The notes below the pieces were generated by a model. That model saw only the letters and a program-made list of their open reading frames with translations, searched no databases and was not told the origin of the DNA. From UMGS1387 sp045539625 (GTDB taxonomy: Bacteria; Bacillota; Clostridia; Oscillospirales; CAG-382), in assembly GCA_045539625.1 (NCBI GenBank), contig JAZQFS010000129.1, forward strand, positions 1-53,125: 53,125 nt of DNA. Reading direction: 5' to 3'. Made by a program: the position numbers and the translations under genes. Positions 16,303 to 25,900 of the stretch are shown in pieces (position 1 is the first letter of the stretch; every line of letters begins with the position of its first letter).

Positions 16303-16521
16303 GTGTCAAAGGATGACGTAATGGAATTTGAAGGCGTTGTAACGGAAGCACTTCCCAATGCAACATTTTTGGTAAAGCTTCCCAATGACCATGTGGTAAC
16401 AGCACATATCTCAGGCAAGCTCAGAATGAATTTCATTAAGATTTTGCCCGGAGATAAAGTAACGGTTGAGGTTTCCACCTATGACCTTACAAAGGGAAGA
16501 ATAACTTGGCGAGCAAAGTAA
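16303..16521 (+). CDS. infA: Translation initiation factor IF-1
   Basis: 72 residues from GTG at 16303: AATGGAGGG is 7 bp upstream and the product then begins MSKDDVMEFEGVV, exactly the family length. An ATG at 16288 in the same frame would put the Shine-Dalgarno inside the gene and is rejected. OB-fold features include HISGKLRMNFIKILPGDKV. The KOW-type L14e-like gene that some Clostridia carry between map and infA is absent (gap 24 bp). Confidence 0.95.
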   Translation: MSKDDVMEFEGVVTEALPNATFLVKLPNDHVVTAHISGKLRMNFIKILPGDKVTVEVSTYDLTKGRITWRAK

Positions 16522-16564
16522 TTGAATAATTGCTTTCTCTCCCATATAACAGGAGGATTTCAAA

Positions 16565-16678
16565 ATGAAAGTTAAGCCTTCGGTAAAGAAAATATGCGAA
16601 AAGTGCAAGATAATCAAAAGACACGGTATCATTATGGTTATCTGCGAAAACCCGAAGCATAAGCAGAGACAGGGCTAA
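16565..16678 (+). CDS. rpmJ: 50S ribosomal protein L36
   Basis: 37 residues: MKVKPSVKKICEKCKIIKR, then VICENPKHKQRQG. The CxxC...C...H zinc ribbon identifies the C+ form of L36. ACAGGAGG lies upstream. Position between infA and rpsM is the conserved one. Confidence 0.97.
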   Translation: MKVKPSVKKICEKCKIIKRHGIIMVICENPKHKQRQG

Positions 16679-16725
16679 TAAAGCCCATTAATGCGTCATA
16701 CGACGAGAAAACGAGGTGTAAATAA

Positions 16726-17094
16726 ATGGCACGTATATCAGGCGTTGACCTTCCCAGAGAAAAGAGAGTTGAAATAGGCCTCACTTATATCTACGGAATC
16801 GGTCTTACAAGCTCAAAAGACATACTTGCAAAAACAGGAATTAACCCTGATACAAGAGTTAAGGACCTTACAGAAGACGATGTAGCAAAGCTGCGTGAAG
16901 TTATTGAACACGAATACACCGTAGAAGGTGACCTTCGCAGAGATGTAGCTCTCAACATCAAGCGTCTTGTTGAAATCGATGCTTACAGAGGAGTAAGACA
17001 CCGCAAGGGACTTCCCGTAAGAGGTCAGAGAACAAAGACAAACGCAAGAACACGTAAGGGTCCTGCAAAGACTATCGCTAACAAGAAGAAGTAA
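16726..17094 (+). CDS. rpsM: 30S ribosomal protein S13
   Basis: 122 residues. MARISGVDLPREKRVEIGLT is invariant; HRKGLPVRGQRTKTNARTRK is the C-terminal signature. The basic tail reaches the P-site tRNA. First ribosomal gene of the alpha-type segment. Confidence 0.98.
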   Translation: MARISGVDLPREKRVEIGLTYIYGIGLTSSKDILAKTGINPDTRVKDLTEDDVAKLREVIEHEYTVEGDLRRDVALNIKRLVEIDAYRGVRHRKGLPVRGQRTKTNARTRKGPAKTIANKKK

Positions 17095-17118
17095 CCAAGA
17101 AAGGAGTGACATAAACCA

Positions 17119-17514
17119 ATGGCAACAACTAAGAAAACAGTAAGTAAGAAGCGTCGCGAACGCAAGAACATTGAAAAGGGCTGCGCACATATCCGCTCCA
17201 CTTTCAATAATACAATCGTAACACTTACAGACCTTAACGGTAACGCACTTTCCTGGGCATCTGCCGGTGAAATGGGCTTTAAGGGCTCAAGAAAGTCAAC
17301 TCCTTACGCTGCACAGACAGCTGCAGAAACAGCAGCAAAGGCAGCTATGGAACACGGTCTTAAGACTGTTGAAGTTTATATCAAGGGCCCCGGTCAGGGA
17401 CGTGAATCTGCAATCAGAGCACTCCAGACAGCAGGTCTCGAAATCGTATCCATCAAGGACGTAACACCTATTCCCCATAACGGATGCCGTCCGCCCAAGC
17501 GTAGACGCGTTTAA
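17119..17514 (+). CDS. rpsK: 30S ribosomal protein S11
   Basis: 131 residues. Core sequences include GCAHIRSTFNNTIVTLTDL, GPGQGRESAIRALQTAGL and the end TPIPHNGCRPPKRRRV. The Asn-Gly in HNG is the site that can form isoaspartate in E. coli. S11 lies on the 30S platform near the E site. Confidence 0.98.
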   Translation: MATTKKTVSKKRRERKNIEKGCAHIRSTFNNTIVTLTDLNGNALSWASAGEMGFKGSRKSTPYAAQTAAETAAKAAMEHGLKTVEVYIKGPGQGRESAIRALQTAGLEIVSIKDVTPIPHNGCRPPKRRRV

Positions 17515-17580
17515 TCCGATAATCGGCAGTGCGGAGAAAAGTGCCGCAGCCGTAACAATGTTTTAAGGAGGAAAAGACAA

Positions 17581-18207
17581 ATGGCAAAATATACAGGTCC
17601 CGCTTGCAGACAGTGCCGCAGAGAAGGCGTAAAGCTGTTTAGCAAGGGCGAACGTTGCTACACCGAAAAGTGCGCACTCTCAAGACGTACCGGAGCTCCC
17701 GGTCAGCATGGCGCAGCTCGCAAGAAGATTGGCGAATACGGCAAGCAGCTTCGTGAAAAGCAGAAGGCAAAGAGATACTACGGTATCCCCGAAAAGCAGT
17801 TCAGAACATACTTTGAAAAGGCTGACGCAAAAGAAGGTATGACAGGTGAAAACCTCCTCTGCCTTATCGAACGCAGATTTGACAACGTAGTGTTCAGAAT
17901 GGGTATGGGCGAAAGCCGCAGAGATGCAAGACAGCTTGTTGTTCACGGACATTTTGAAATAAACGGCAAGAAGGCAAACATCCCTTCAATGATTCTCAAG
18001 GCAGGCGACGTTATTACAGTTAAGGAAACAAGCCGCAAGTCTGAAAAGATTAAGTCACTTGTTGAAAACATGGAAAACAGAACAAGTCCTGCTTGGCTTG
18101 AAGTAGATAAGACAAACGTTGTTGCAAAGATAGTTGCTCTTCCCAAGAGAGAAGACATCGATTTCCCCTTCGAAGAACAGCTTATCGTCGAACTTTACTC
18201 CAAGTAA
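17581..18207 (+). CDS. rpsD: 30S ribosomal protein S4, zinc form
   Basis: 208 residues. The N-terminal region holds Cys residues (CRQCRREG...CYTEKCAL) in a CxxC...CxxxxC arrangement typical of the zinc-binding form. The S4 domain is visible in ENLLCLIERRFDNVVFRMGM and ARQLVVHGHFEINGKKANIP. In other bacteria S4 represses its own operon; the 66-nt gap upstream contains a TGCGG/CCGCA hairpin that could be examined for this. Confidence 0.98.
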   Translation: MAKYTGPACRQCRREGVKLFSKGERCYTEKCALSRRTGAPGQHGAARKKIGEYGKQLREKQKAKRYYGIPEKQFRTYFEKADAKEGMTGENLLCLIERRFDNVVFRMGMGESRRDARQLVVHGHFEINGKKANIPSMILKAGDVITVKETSRKSEKIKSLVENMENRTSPAWLEVDKTNVVAKIVALPKREDIDFPFEEQLIVELYSK

Positions 18208-18257
18208 TAATGTATTTACAATTACACGCGGAATCATAAACAAGGGAGGTTTTAGCA

Positions 18258-19211
18258 TTGATCGAAATAGAAAGACCGAATATAACTACAGTCGAACTGA
18301 AATCCGACGGTTCATACGGCAAATTCGTCATCGAACCCTTGGAAAGAGGATATGGCACTACACTCGGTAATTCACTTCGCAGAGTGTTGCTCAGCTCTTT
18401 ACCCGGAGTTGCCGCAACCAGCGTAAAAATTGACGGTGTGCTGCATGAAATCTCCATAATACCCGGCGTAAAAGAAGATGTACCGGAAATCATACTCAAC
18501 ATTAAGGCTATAACCGCAAAGCTCCACACAGATACAGCCAAGACAGTAATTCTTGAAGCTACAGAAGAAGGCGAAATTACTGCAGGCGATATCAAGTGCG
18601 ATGCGGATATCGAAATTCTCAACAAGGATCAGCACATTGCTTACCTTGAAGACGGCGGAGTGCTCAGAATGGAAATCACCTTCGAGCACGGCAGAGGATA
18701 TGTATCGGGAGAAAAGAATAAGCTTAATCTCCAGAATCCTCCCATCGGACTTATCTGTGTTGACTCTATCTATACTCCCGTATATAACGTGAACTATAAG
18801 GTAGAAAACACAAGAGTCGGAAACGTAACAGATTTCGATAAGCTTACTCTTGAAGTATTGACAGACGGAACAATTTCAGCCAAGGAAGCTATATCCTTAG
18901 CTGCCAAGATTCTCAATGAGCACCTCAGTCTGTTTATAGACTTGTCAGACGACGCCAAGAAGGCGGAGATAATGGTTGACAGACAGGAAACCATTAAGGA
19001 AAAAGTGTTGGAGATGACTATTGAGGAGCTTGACATGACTGTACGATCCTTCAATTGCTTGAAGCGTGCAGGTATTGACACGGTCGAAGACCTTGTGAAT
19101 AAGACAGAGGATGACATGATTAAGGTCAGAAACCTCGGTAAGAAGTCACTTGAAGAAGTAATAGCTAAGCTTCATTCACTCGGTCTGTCCCTTAAAAAGG
19201 ACGAGGACTGA
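18258..19211 (+). CDS. rpoA: DNA-directed RNA polymerase alpha subunit
   Basis: 317 residues starting at TTG (18258), 8 bp after GGGAGG; no ATG fits the conserved MIEIERPNITT start. The N-terminal assembly domain shows FVIEPLERGYGTTLGNSLRR. The C-terminal domain shows LDMTVRSFNCLKRAGIDTVE and RNLGKKSLEEV, the UP-element and activator-binding surface. It is downstream of rpsD as usual. Confidence 0.98.
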   Translation: MIEIERPNITTVELKSDGSYGKFVIEPLERGYGTTLGNSLRRVLLSSLPGVAATSVKIDGVLHEISIIPGVKEDVPEIILNIKAITAKLHTDTAKTVILEATEEGEITAGDIKCDADIEILNKDQHIAYLEDGGVLRMEITFEHGRGYVSGEKNKLNLQNPPIGLICVDSIYTPVYNVNYKVENTRVGNVTDFDKLTLEVLTDGTISAKEAISLAAKILNEHLSLFIDLSDDAKKAEIMVDRQETIKEKVLEMTIEELDMTVRSFNCLKRAGIDTVEDLVNKTEDDMIKVRNLGKKSLEEVIAKLHSLGLSLKKDED

Positions 19212-19274
19212 TAGGATTTGACATCAGTTTAGGCTAAAATGCCTTACCATACTCTAATAAGGAGGAAATGAATA

Positions 19275-19619
19275 ATGCCCGGAACAAGAAAACTCGGACG
19301 TACAACAGACATCAGAATGTCTATGCTCAGAGGCCTTGTTACTTATCTGCTTGAAAACGGCAGACTTGAAACAACAGTTTACAGAGCAAAGGAAGTCCGC
19401 GCACTTGCAGATAAAATGATTACTCTCGGCAAGAAGAACACTCTTGCATCAAGAAGACAGGCACTCGCTTTCATCACAAAGGAAGAAGTTGTTGTTAAGC
19501 TCTTTAACGAAATCGCTCCTTCCTATGCCGAAAGAAACGGCGGCTACACAAGAGTCCTCAAGATTGGACCCAGACGTGGTGACGGAGCTGAGATGGCTAT
19601 CATCGAGCTTGTTAAGTAA
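19275..19619 (+). CDS. rplQ: 50S ribosomal protein L17
   Basis: 114 residues, short bacterial form. RKLGRTTDIRMSMLRGLVT and the end GPRRGDGAEMAIIELV match the family. AAGGAGG precedes the ATG. Last gene of the supercluster; a strong terminator follows 17 bp later. The ecfA/ecfT/truA/rplM/rpsI genes that often follow are not here. Confidence 0.98.
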   Translation: MPGTRKLGRTTDIRMSMLRGLVTYLLENGRLETTVYRAKEVRALADKMITLGKKNTLASRRQALAFITKEEVVVKLFNEIAPSYAERNGGYTRVLKIGPRRGDGAEMAIIELVK

Positions 19620-19636
19620 TTAATATTGTCTCACTT

Positions 19637-19667
19637 CACCGCAGAAGAAATTCTGCGGTGTTTTTTT
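19637..19667 (+). terminator. Terminator of the ribosomal protein supercluster
   Basis: CACCGCAGAA (19637-19646) and TTCTGCGGTG (19651-19660) form a perfect 10-bp stem with a GAAA loop, followed by seven T. Confidence 0.92.
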
Positions 19668-19769
19668 ATGCAAATTTTAATATTGTTAAGCAAAATGAGA
19701 TAAAGTATTAAGCGTCTTTGCAGAAAATTGCAACGGAGTTAAATTGATGTAAATTAAGTTTGACAGCGG

Positions 19770-19797
19770 TTGACAAAAAAATAAGGTAATATATAAT
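19770..19797 (+). promoter_or_regulatory. Sigma-A promoter for the membrane protein gene
   Basis: TTGACA at 19770-19775 and TATAAT at 19792-19797 with 16 bp spacing. Expected start is near 19804. A second TTGACA lies at 19759. Just downstream is a 9-bp hairpin, GAAAAACGG (19813-19821) with CCGTTTTTC (19835-19843), in the 5' untranslated region. Confidence 0.75.
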
Positions 19798-19858
19798 ATT
19801 GGTATATCATCAGAAAAACGGTGTGCAGATAATGCCGTTTTTCGGAAAAGAGTTGTAT

Positions 19859-20674
19859 ATGACTTCAATTAAAAGCAAAAAGATTAAGGTATTTACATTG
19901 ATTTGCCTGCTTGCAGCAGTTGCTTTGGCGGCAGTACGCACATTTATGCTCACAACTATTGTTGAGCCCGATACGGGACTTTACTCGGCAGGTACTGTGG
20001 GGGGATATGTGTTTGATGTTGGAGTGCTTGTTTTTGTTGTTGCCATGATACTTGCAGGCAAGGTTTTGCTAAAAAAAGTGACAAGCGATAACTGCCCGGA
20101 TTCTTCAAGCACCGTCACGGTGTTCGGCTCGGCTCTTTGTGCATTTATGTATGTGTCGCTGTTTTTGTACGGTATGTATATGCTGTTTTCGGGACAGCCT
20201 CAGAAAACACTGTTTACCGTTCAGCTTGTGCTGTGCGTTCCCTGTGCCGTCAATCAGCTGTTTATCTGCGCAAAAGAAAACAGAGGCAAAGGAAAAGGCG
20301 AGGCACTTGCGGCTTTTTGCGCCCCCGTACTTTTTGCAGTTCGTGTTATTGATGTGTTTATGAGCACCGATTCTCAGATAAATACCTCCCAGCGTTCACT
20401 TGAGCTTCTTATGCTTTGCGCTATGATGCTGTTCTATATGTACGAAGCAAGCTTTCTTGTAAAGAGAGTGGACGAAGGCGAAAAGAAGATAAACTGTTTT
20501 GCAAAGTATTATGTTGCGGCACTTGCTGTTGTGGTGCTTACCTGCATTACGGTTGTGCCTTACCTTCTTGTTTCGGTTTTCTGGGTGTTCGAGGCAGACT
20601 CTGTTGTTATGAATGTGCTTGAGTGCTGTGTTATGCTGTATGCGGCGAGCCGTATTGTGACAGCACATGACTGA
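19859..20674 (+). CDS. Multi-pass membrane protein of unknown function
   Basis: 271 residues from the ATG at 19859. In-frame ATGs at 19799 and 19832 are upstream of, or inside the hairpin just after, the predicted transcription start, so they are disfavoured. About seven hydrophobic segments alternate with short basic loops (for example VFTLICLLAAVALAAV, GVLVFVVAMILAG, CAFMYVSLFLYGMYMLF, YYVAALAVVVLTCITVV). No motif I recognise. It stands 24 bp before htpG and may be co-transcribed with it. Confidence 0.75.
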   Translation: MTSIKSKKIKVFTLICLLAAVALAAVRTFMLTTIVEPDTGLYSAGTVGGYVFDVGVLVFVVAMILAGKVLLKKVTSDNCPDSSSTVTVFGSALCAFMYVSLFLYGMYMLFSGQPQKTLFTVQLVLCVPCAVNQLFICAKENRGKGKGEALAAFCAPVLFAVRVIDVFMSTDSQINTSQRSLELLMLCAMMLFYMYEASFLVKRVDEGEKKINCFAKYYVAALAVVVLTCITVVPYLLVSVFWVFEADSVVMNVLECCVMLYAASRIVTAHD

Positions 20675-20697
20675 TTATTATAAAAAAGGTGATATAA

Positions 20698-22605
20698 ATG
20701 AGCGAAAACATTAAAAAGGGCGGTATTTCCGTCGAAACACAAAACATTTTTCCCGTAATCAAAAAATGGCTTTACTCCGATAAGGACATTTTTGTAAGAG
20801 AGCTTGTTTCCAACGCCTGCGATGCGGTTACAAAGCATAAGAGACTTGTGTCTTTGGGCGAAACAACATCAAGAGAAGACAGCTACAGAGTTGATGTAAT
20901 TCTGGACACCGAGCTTAATACCCTTACCTTTAAGGATAACGGCATCGGTATGGATGAAGAAGAAATTGATAAGTATATCAATCAGATTGCACTGTCGGGT
21001 GCCGTTGATTTTATCGAAAAGTATGAGGGTAAATCCGAGGACGCAGGAAACGGCATTATCGGTCACTTCGGTCTGGGCTTCTACTCGGCGTTTATGATTG
21101 CGGATAAGGTTGAAATTTTCTCACGCTCCTATAAGGACGGCTCTGTTGCTGTTCACTGGACGGGTGCCGATGACGGAAGCTTTGAAATGGAAGCTTGCGA
21201 TAAGGAAGACGTGGGTACCGAAATCGTTCTTCATATCAACGAAAGCGAAAAGGACTATGCAACCGAAAGCAAAATCGCAGAAATACTTGATAAATTCTGT
21301 TCCTTTATGCCTGTGGAGATATACTACAGCGTGCTTCCCGAAAAGGTTGAAGAAGTAAAGGAAGGGGAAGAGCCCAAGGAAAAGGAAGCGCCAAAGCCTG
21401 TTAACGATACAACGCCCTTGTGGCTGAAAAAACCGTCGGAATGTACCGAGGAAGAGTATAAAAGCTTCTACCGCAAGGTGTTCAATGACTATAAAGAGCC
21501 TCTTTTCTGGATTCACATCAGTGCGGATTATCCTCTTAATTTCAAGGGTATTCTTTATTTTCCCAAGCTTGATAACGAATTCGGCAACTATGAAGGTCAG
21601 GTAAAGCTTTACTATAACCAGGTGTTTGTTGCAGACAATATCAAGGAAGTTATTCCTGAGTATATGTTCCTTCTGAAAGGTGTGCTTGATTGTCCCGAGC
21701 TTCCTCTTAATGTGTCAAGAAGCTATCTGCAGTCCAACGGCTATGTGTCGAAAATCAGCGCACATATAGTAAAGAAGGTAAGTGATAAGATAAACTCTCT
21801 CTTTAACACCGAAAGAGAAAAGCTTGAGGGGTTCTGGCAAGACGTAAAGCCTTTTGTGGAGTATGCCTGCATCAGAGACGAAAAATTCTACGATAAGGTG
21901 AACGGCAGTATCCTTTACAAGACTACGGGCGGAAAGTACGTAACCCTTAAGGAATATGCCGAAGGCGACGGCTTTAAAAAGTCGGTATACTACACGGACG
22001 ACGTTGTAAGACAGTCCAAGTACGTGGGTATGTTTACAAAGGAAAATGTTGACGTTCTGGAATTTGACAAGATGATAGACGTTCAGTTCGTTTCCTTCTG
22101 TGAGCATAAGCTTATGACGGACAGCGATGAAAAAATCAAGGGTACAAAGTTTGTAAGAGTTGACAGCGGTTTTGCGGACGCTCTTAAAAATGAGGACGCC
22201 GACAACAACGAGGAACAGAACAATGCACTTTGCGACTTCTTTAAGGAAGCTCTCGGCAAGGGCGACAGCCTTAAGATAAGCTGTGACAGCTTGAAGGACG
22301 ATACTGTTCCCGCACTTCTCAATCTTTCTGAGCAGTCAAGGCGTTTTGCCGATATGATGAAGATGTACGGCGGCGGTATGAGTATGATGGGTATGCCTGA
22401 GGAAGAAACTCTGGTGCTCAACACTTCAAACGCACTTGTCAAGGGCATTGGCGACAGAATGTGCGACAGCGACAGCAAGGAAATGTGCACAAAGCTTGCA
22501 AAACAGGTTTATATGCTGGCACTTGTGGCACAAAGACCGCTTGATTCCGACGAGCTTGCCTCATTTATCGAAGAAACATCAAAGCTTCTTGCCGATAATT
22601 TATAA
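20698..22605 (+). CDS. htpG: Molecular chaperone HtpG (Hsp90 family)
   Basis: 635 residues, full length. The N-terminal GHKL ATPase is clear: VRELVSNACDAVTKHKRL (catalytic Glu and Mg-binding Asn), FKDNGIGMDEEEI and GIIGHFGLGFYSAFMIADKV (lid and phosphate-binding glycines). The middle domain follows an acidic linker (about residues 220-240) with PLNVSRSYLQ, containing the Arg that contacts ATP gamma-phosphate in the family. No CIRCE-type operator was seen upstream. It is preceded by a GGTGAT ribosome binding site. Confidence 0.97.
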   Translation: MSENIKKGGISVETQNIFPVIKKWLYSDKDIFVRELVSNACDAVTKHKRLVSLGETTSREDSYRVDVILDTELNTLTFKDNGIGMDEEEIDKYINQIALSGAVDFIEKYEGKSEDAGNGIIGHFGLGFYSAFMIADKVEIFSRSYKDGSVAVHWTGADDGSFEMEACDKEDVGTEIVLHINESEKDYATESKIAEILDKFCSFMPVEIYYSVLPEKVEEVKEGEEPKEKEAPKPVNDTTPLWLKKPSECTEEEYKSFYRKVFNDYKEPLFWIHISADYPLNFKGILYFPKLDNEFGNYEGQVKLYYNQVFVADNIKEVIPEYMFLLKGVLDCPELPLNVSRSYLQSNGYVSKISAHIVKKVSDKINSLFNTEREKLEGFWQDVKPFVEYACIRDEKFYDKVNGSILYKTTGGKYVTLKEYAEGDGFKKSVYYTDDVVRQSKYVGMFTKENVDVLEFDKMIDVQFVSFCEHKLMTDSDEKIKGTKFVRVDSGFADALKNEDADNNEEQNNALCDFFKEALGKGDSLKISCDSLKDDTVPALLNLSEQSRRFADMMKMYGGGMSMMGMPEEETLVLNTSNALVKGIGDRMCDSDSKEMCTKLAKQVYMLALVAQRPLDSDELASFIEETSKLLADNL

Positions 22606-22621
22606 TTGAAATGACTGTTTT

Positions 22622-22655
22622 GAGCCGTGACATCAGCTGTTGTCACGGCTCTTTG
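22622..22655 (+). terminator. Terminator after htpG
   Basis: GAGCCGTGACA (22622-22632) pairs with TGTCACGGCTC (22641-22651), 11 bp, then TTTGCC. The T run is short but the stem is strong. Confidence 0.75.
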
Positions 22656-22808
22656 CCGTCGTAAGAAAAAATTAACATATTTAATTTTTTGCAAATCAAG
22701 ACGATATAACAATATATAGTGCCTTCCTGCAGAAAACGGGTGGATATTTAGTGAAAACACCCGAAAAAGTAAAAATGCACAAAATACGTAATTTTTTACG
22801 GAATTGTA

Positions 22809-22837
22809 TTGACTTTTCGACGATAACAGTATATAAT
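22809..22837 (+). promoter_or_regulatory. Sigma-A promoter of the giant surface protein gene
   Basis: TTGACT at 22809-22814 and TATAAT at 22832-22837 with 17 bp spacing. In the 313-nt gap after htpG there is also a weaker candidate (TTGCAA at 22689, TATATA at 22713). The inverted repeat ACGTA-6-TACGT at 22842-22857 lies at the predicted start site, and ACGTAATT occurs at 22786 and 22842. The ribosome binding site AAAGGAGTG is just before the ATG. Confidence 0.75.
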
Positions 22838-22841
22838 AGAA

Positions 22842-22857
22842 ACGTAATTCCATACGT
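22842..22857 (+). promoter_or_regulatory. Possible operator: ACGTA/TACGT inverted repeat
   Basis: ACGTA (22842-22846), ATTCCA spacer, TACGT (22853-22857), placed right at the predicted +1 of the giant gene. It could be a repressor site; no regulator is identified. Confidence 0.35.
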
Positions 22858-22918
22858 ATAACTATGCCCATTTTTAGGTGTGGTTGTACAAATCTATCTA
22901 TAAAGGAGTGCAAACCCC

Positions 22919-25900
22919 ATGAAAAAAGCTTTAAGCATTATATTGTGCTTATCGATGCTCATGACGAGCTTCCCGGTTTCTGTATTTGCAGCACCCGTGA
23001 TGGCTCCCATCGGCGGTGAAACCTCACAGGAATTCGTGATGGAAGTACCCGAAGAAACAGAAATACAGCAGGAGGCTGAAGGTACAGAAGAAGCTGTACT
23101 TGCGGCTGACGGAACTGTATCACCTGTCAAAGTTCTGCCCAAGAACGGTGCGACAGTTGACTACAGATATCCTGTTGTTTACTACACCTTTGGTGATGAT
23201 GTTGAAATCAACGCCGAAGATGTAACATTGGAAAACATCGGCAACAAAGATGTTGGCGGTGTGTATTTTGACGAAGAGAATAATGCAATCTGGGTGTTCC
23301 CCTATGCTTCAAAGGCAGGCTACGGCAAGACCGTTTCCTTTACAGCATGGACATCAGACATCAAAGATGCTGACGGAAACAGTCTTTATTTCCCCGCAGC
23401 AAGCTTTGTTGTTGGAAATACACCTGCAAGCGACGGTGAAAACCTCGTTCCTTTCGGTAACAATGAATATGGCTGGACATCTTTCTATTATGCAGATACA
23501 TCCGGCGAACATTCAACTCTTGAATACCTTGAAGGCGATGAGCAGAACGGTGTTTCTTATCGTAAGGCGATAAGCGGTTGGTCTCATAACAAGACTAATT
23601 TGATTTGGAAACCCGATACAACATACAAACTTTCTTACAAGGCTAAGTTTGGTTCATATATGAATGATACTGTATCTTCGGGTTCCTCGAGCATTTCTAC
23701 CGATGCTGTTTATACAACTAAGTATTTTTGTCCCGATCCCAGCTGCGGTGTAGAGGTTGTTAGTAAACCATTCAATAAGTGTCCCGTGTGCGGTACTGCT
23801 GTACCCGCCGGTCACCAGGATAATAATTTTGACCACGGGGTTGCCGGTGGCACATCAGTGGCTCCCGGAAGCGGATGGGTAGAGGTTGTTGATAAAGAGT
23901 TTAAAACGCTAGCTTCTCCTCAGGTGATGGTAACGACTAATGTTAATGCTATGCATTTTTCTATTTACTCCAACCCTGTTTCCGGCGTGGGTGTAAACTT
24001 CTACATTGACGATGTTGAAATTTATGAAAAGGTTAATATGACCTTCAGCGCTGTAGCGAATAAGTCTGCACTTAAGGGTGCTGCTCCTGCAACACTTTAC
24101 GGCTACAACGGCGATAAGGTAACTCTTCCCGTAGCGGCAGATTACTTTGAAGCAGTACCCGACAACTATAAGGTAGAAGGCTGGACAGACGGTAAGAATG
24201 TTTATGCAGACGGCGCTGAGCTTACAGTAGCAGGCTGCAAGGCGTTTGTTCCCATGCTTGTTCCTACAGGCGAAGCGGCAACTGTTACATTTGCTGTTTC
24301 AGACGATCTTGCAGATTACTACAATGGACTTGCTTCAACCAATGTCAACACAGGCGACAGCATTGACCTTGCAGATTTTGGTTTTGATGTTGTTGTAGGT
24401 TATGATGTATACTGGACTGATGCTGACGGCAAAAAGGTTGAAGGTACATACGTTGTAGAAGGTGATGCTGTACTTACTGCAGTTAAGTCATTCAGAGAAG
24501 GCGTAAAGTTTGACAATCAGGAGATTGTTGACAAATATGATGCTGATGTACTTCTTCTTGACAACGCTACAGCTGTTTATGATGCTGACAACGAGGCAAT
24601 GGTGGTTACTCCTGTAAAGAAAACTGACAATAAATACGATGCCATAGTTTGCGTTGACAATATCAACATCCCTACGGCGCAGTATGCATATGTGGATATA
24701 ACCTTGGTTAAGGCTGACGATACACCTACTACAGAAGGAGCTGCGTACGGTCAGGTATATATTAAGACTACAAATCCTTCTTATACCAGCGATGCTGCAT
24801 ACCAGACAAAAGGCAGTAAGTTTATCGGCTATGCTGACGAAGAGGAAACAAAGGTAGTATACAGATTCCCTGTTGCCGAACTTCTTAGCGGCTGGACAGG
24901 CAACTGTGTCGGATTCAGATATGACGCACATGGCGGAGCAACAGCGTTTAGCCTTGTTGAAATCAAGTTTGTTAAGGACGAAGTTATTGAAGCTGTAGAT
25001 ATTACAGGTATAGATGCTCCTGTTCTCAGTAATAGACCTGATACCGATGCTGTAGTTGCAGACGATGCTGACTATAGTGTTGAAACGGTTGCTTGGGATT
25101 GTGACTCCACATATTTTGGCGGAAACACAGAATATACTGTTACTGCTACAGTTAAGATTAATGACGGCGTTAACGGTTTAACATTCGGTGAAGAAACGGT
25201 TGCAACCATTAACGGTGCTGAAGCTGTAATAGTTCCCGACGAAGCAAACTCCGATGTTGCTACTGTTACATATACTTTCCCTGCAACAGAACAGGCAAAA
25301 GATATTGAAGTTGTTATTAATAATGAAACAGAAATCACCGAGAATAACGGCACTCTTGTTCTCGATGCGACTATTGTTCCTGTAAACGAAGAAGATGTAA
25401 TCAATCCTACAACAGTTACATGGACAATCACAGGCGGCGATGAAGGCATTGCAACACTTGACGGCAATGTTCTTAAGGCTATCTGGGATGGTACTGTTGA
25501 AATTACAGCTACTCCCGACTATAATTCTGAAGAAGCGGTTACATTTGATGTTGTAATCAGCAATCAGATTGGCTGGACTGTTAAGTACGAAGCAGGTACA
25601 GGTGCAACTGTAACAGGTGTGCCTGAAGCTGAAGAAGTTAAGTATGAGTATAAAGTTTCTAAGGCTGTTCCCGAAAGAGCAGGCTTTGGCTTTGACGGTT
25701 GGTCTCTTATCCCCGGCGGAACAGAAGCGGTAGATGAGCTTTATGTTGAAGAAAACGTTACTCTCTATGCAATGTGGTCAAGAGGCACAACATTCATCGA
25801 CTTCAAGAGCCAGTCTGATTATGATACTTACATCACACTTGCATGTGCTGAAGATATATCTGTTGACACATCCGGCGACGGTTATCTCTCATTCAAGACA

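Noticed and set aside
22689..22718. Upstream promoter TTGCAA-18-TATATA for the giant gene
   Set aside because: Possible but weaker than the TTGACT-17-TATAAT promoter 120 bp downstream; not listed as a separate feature.
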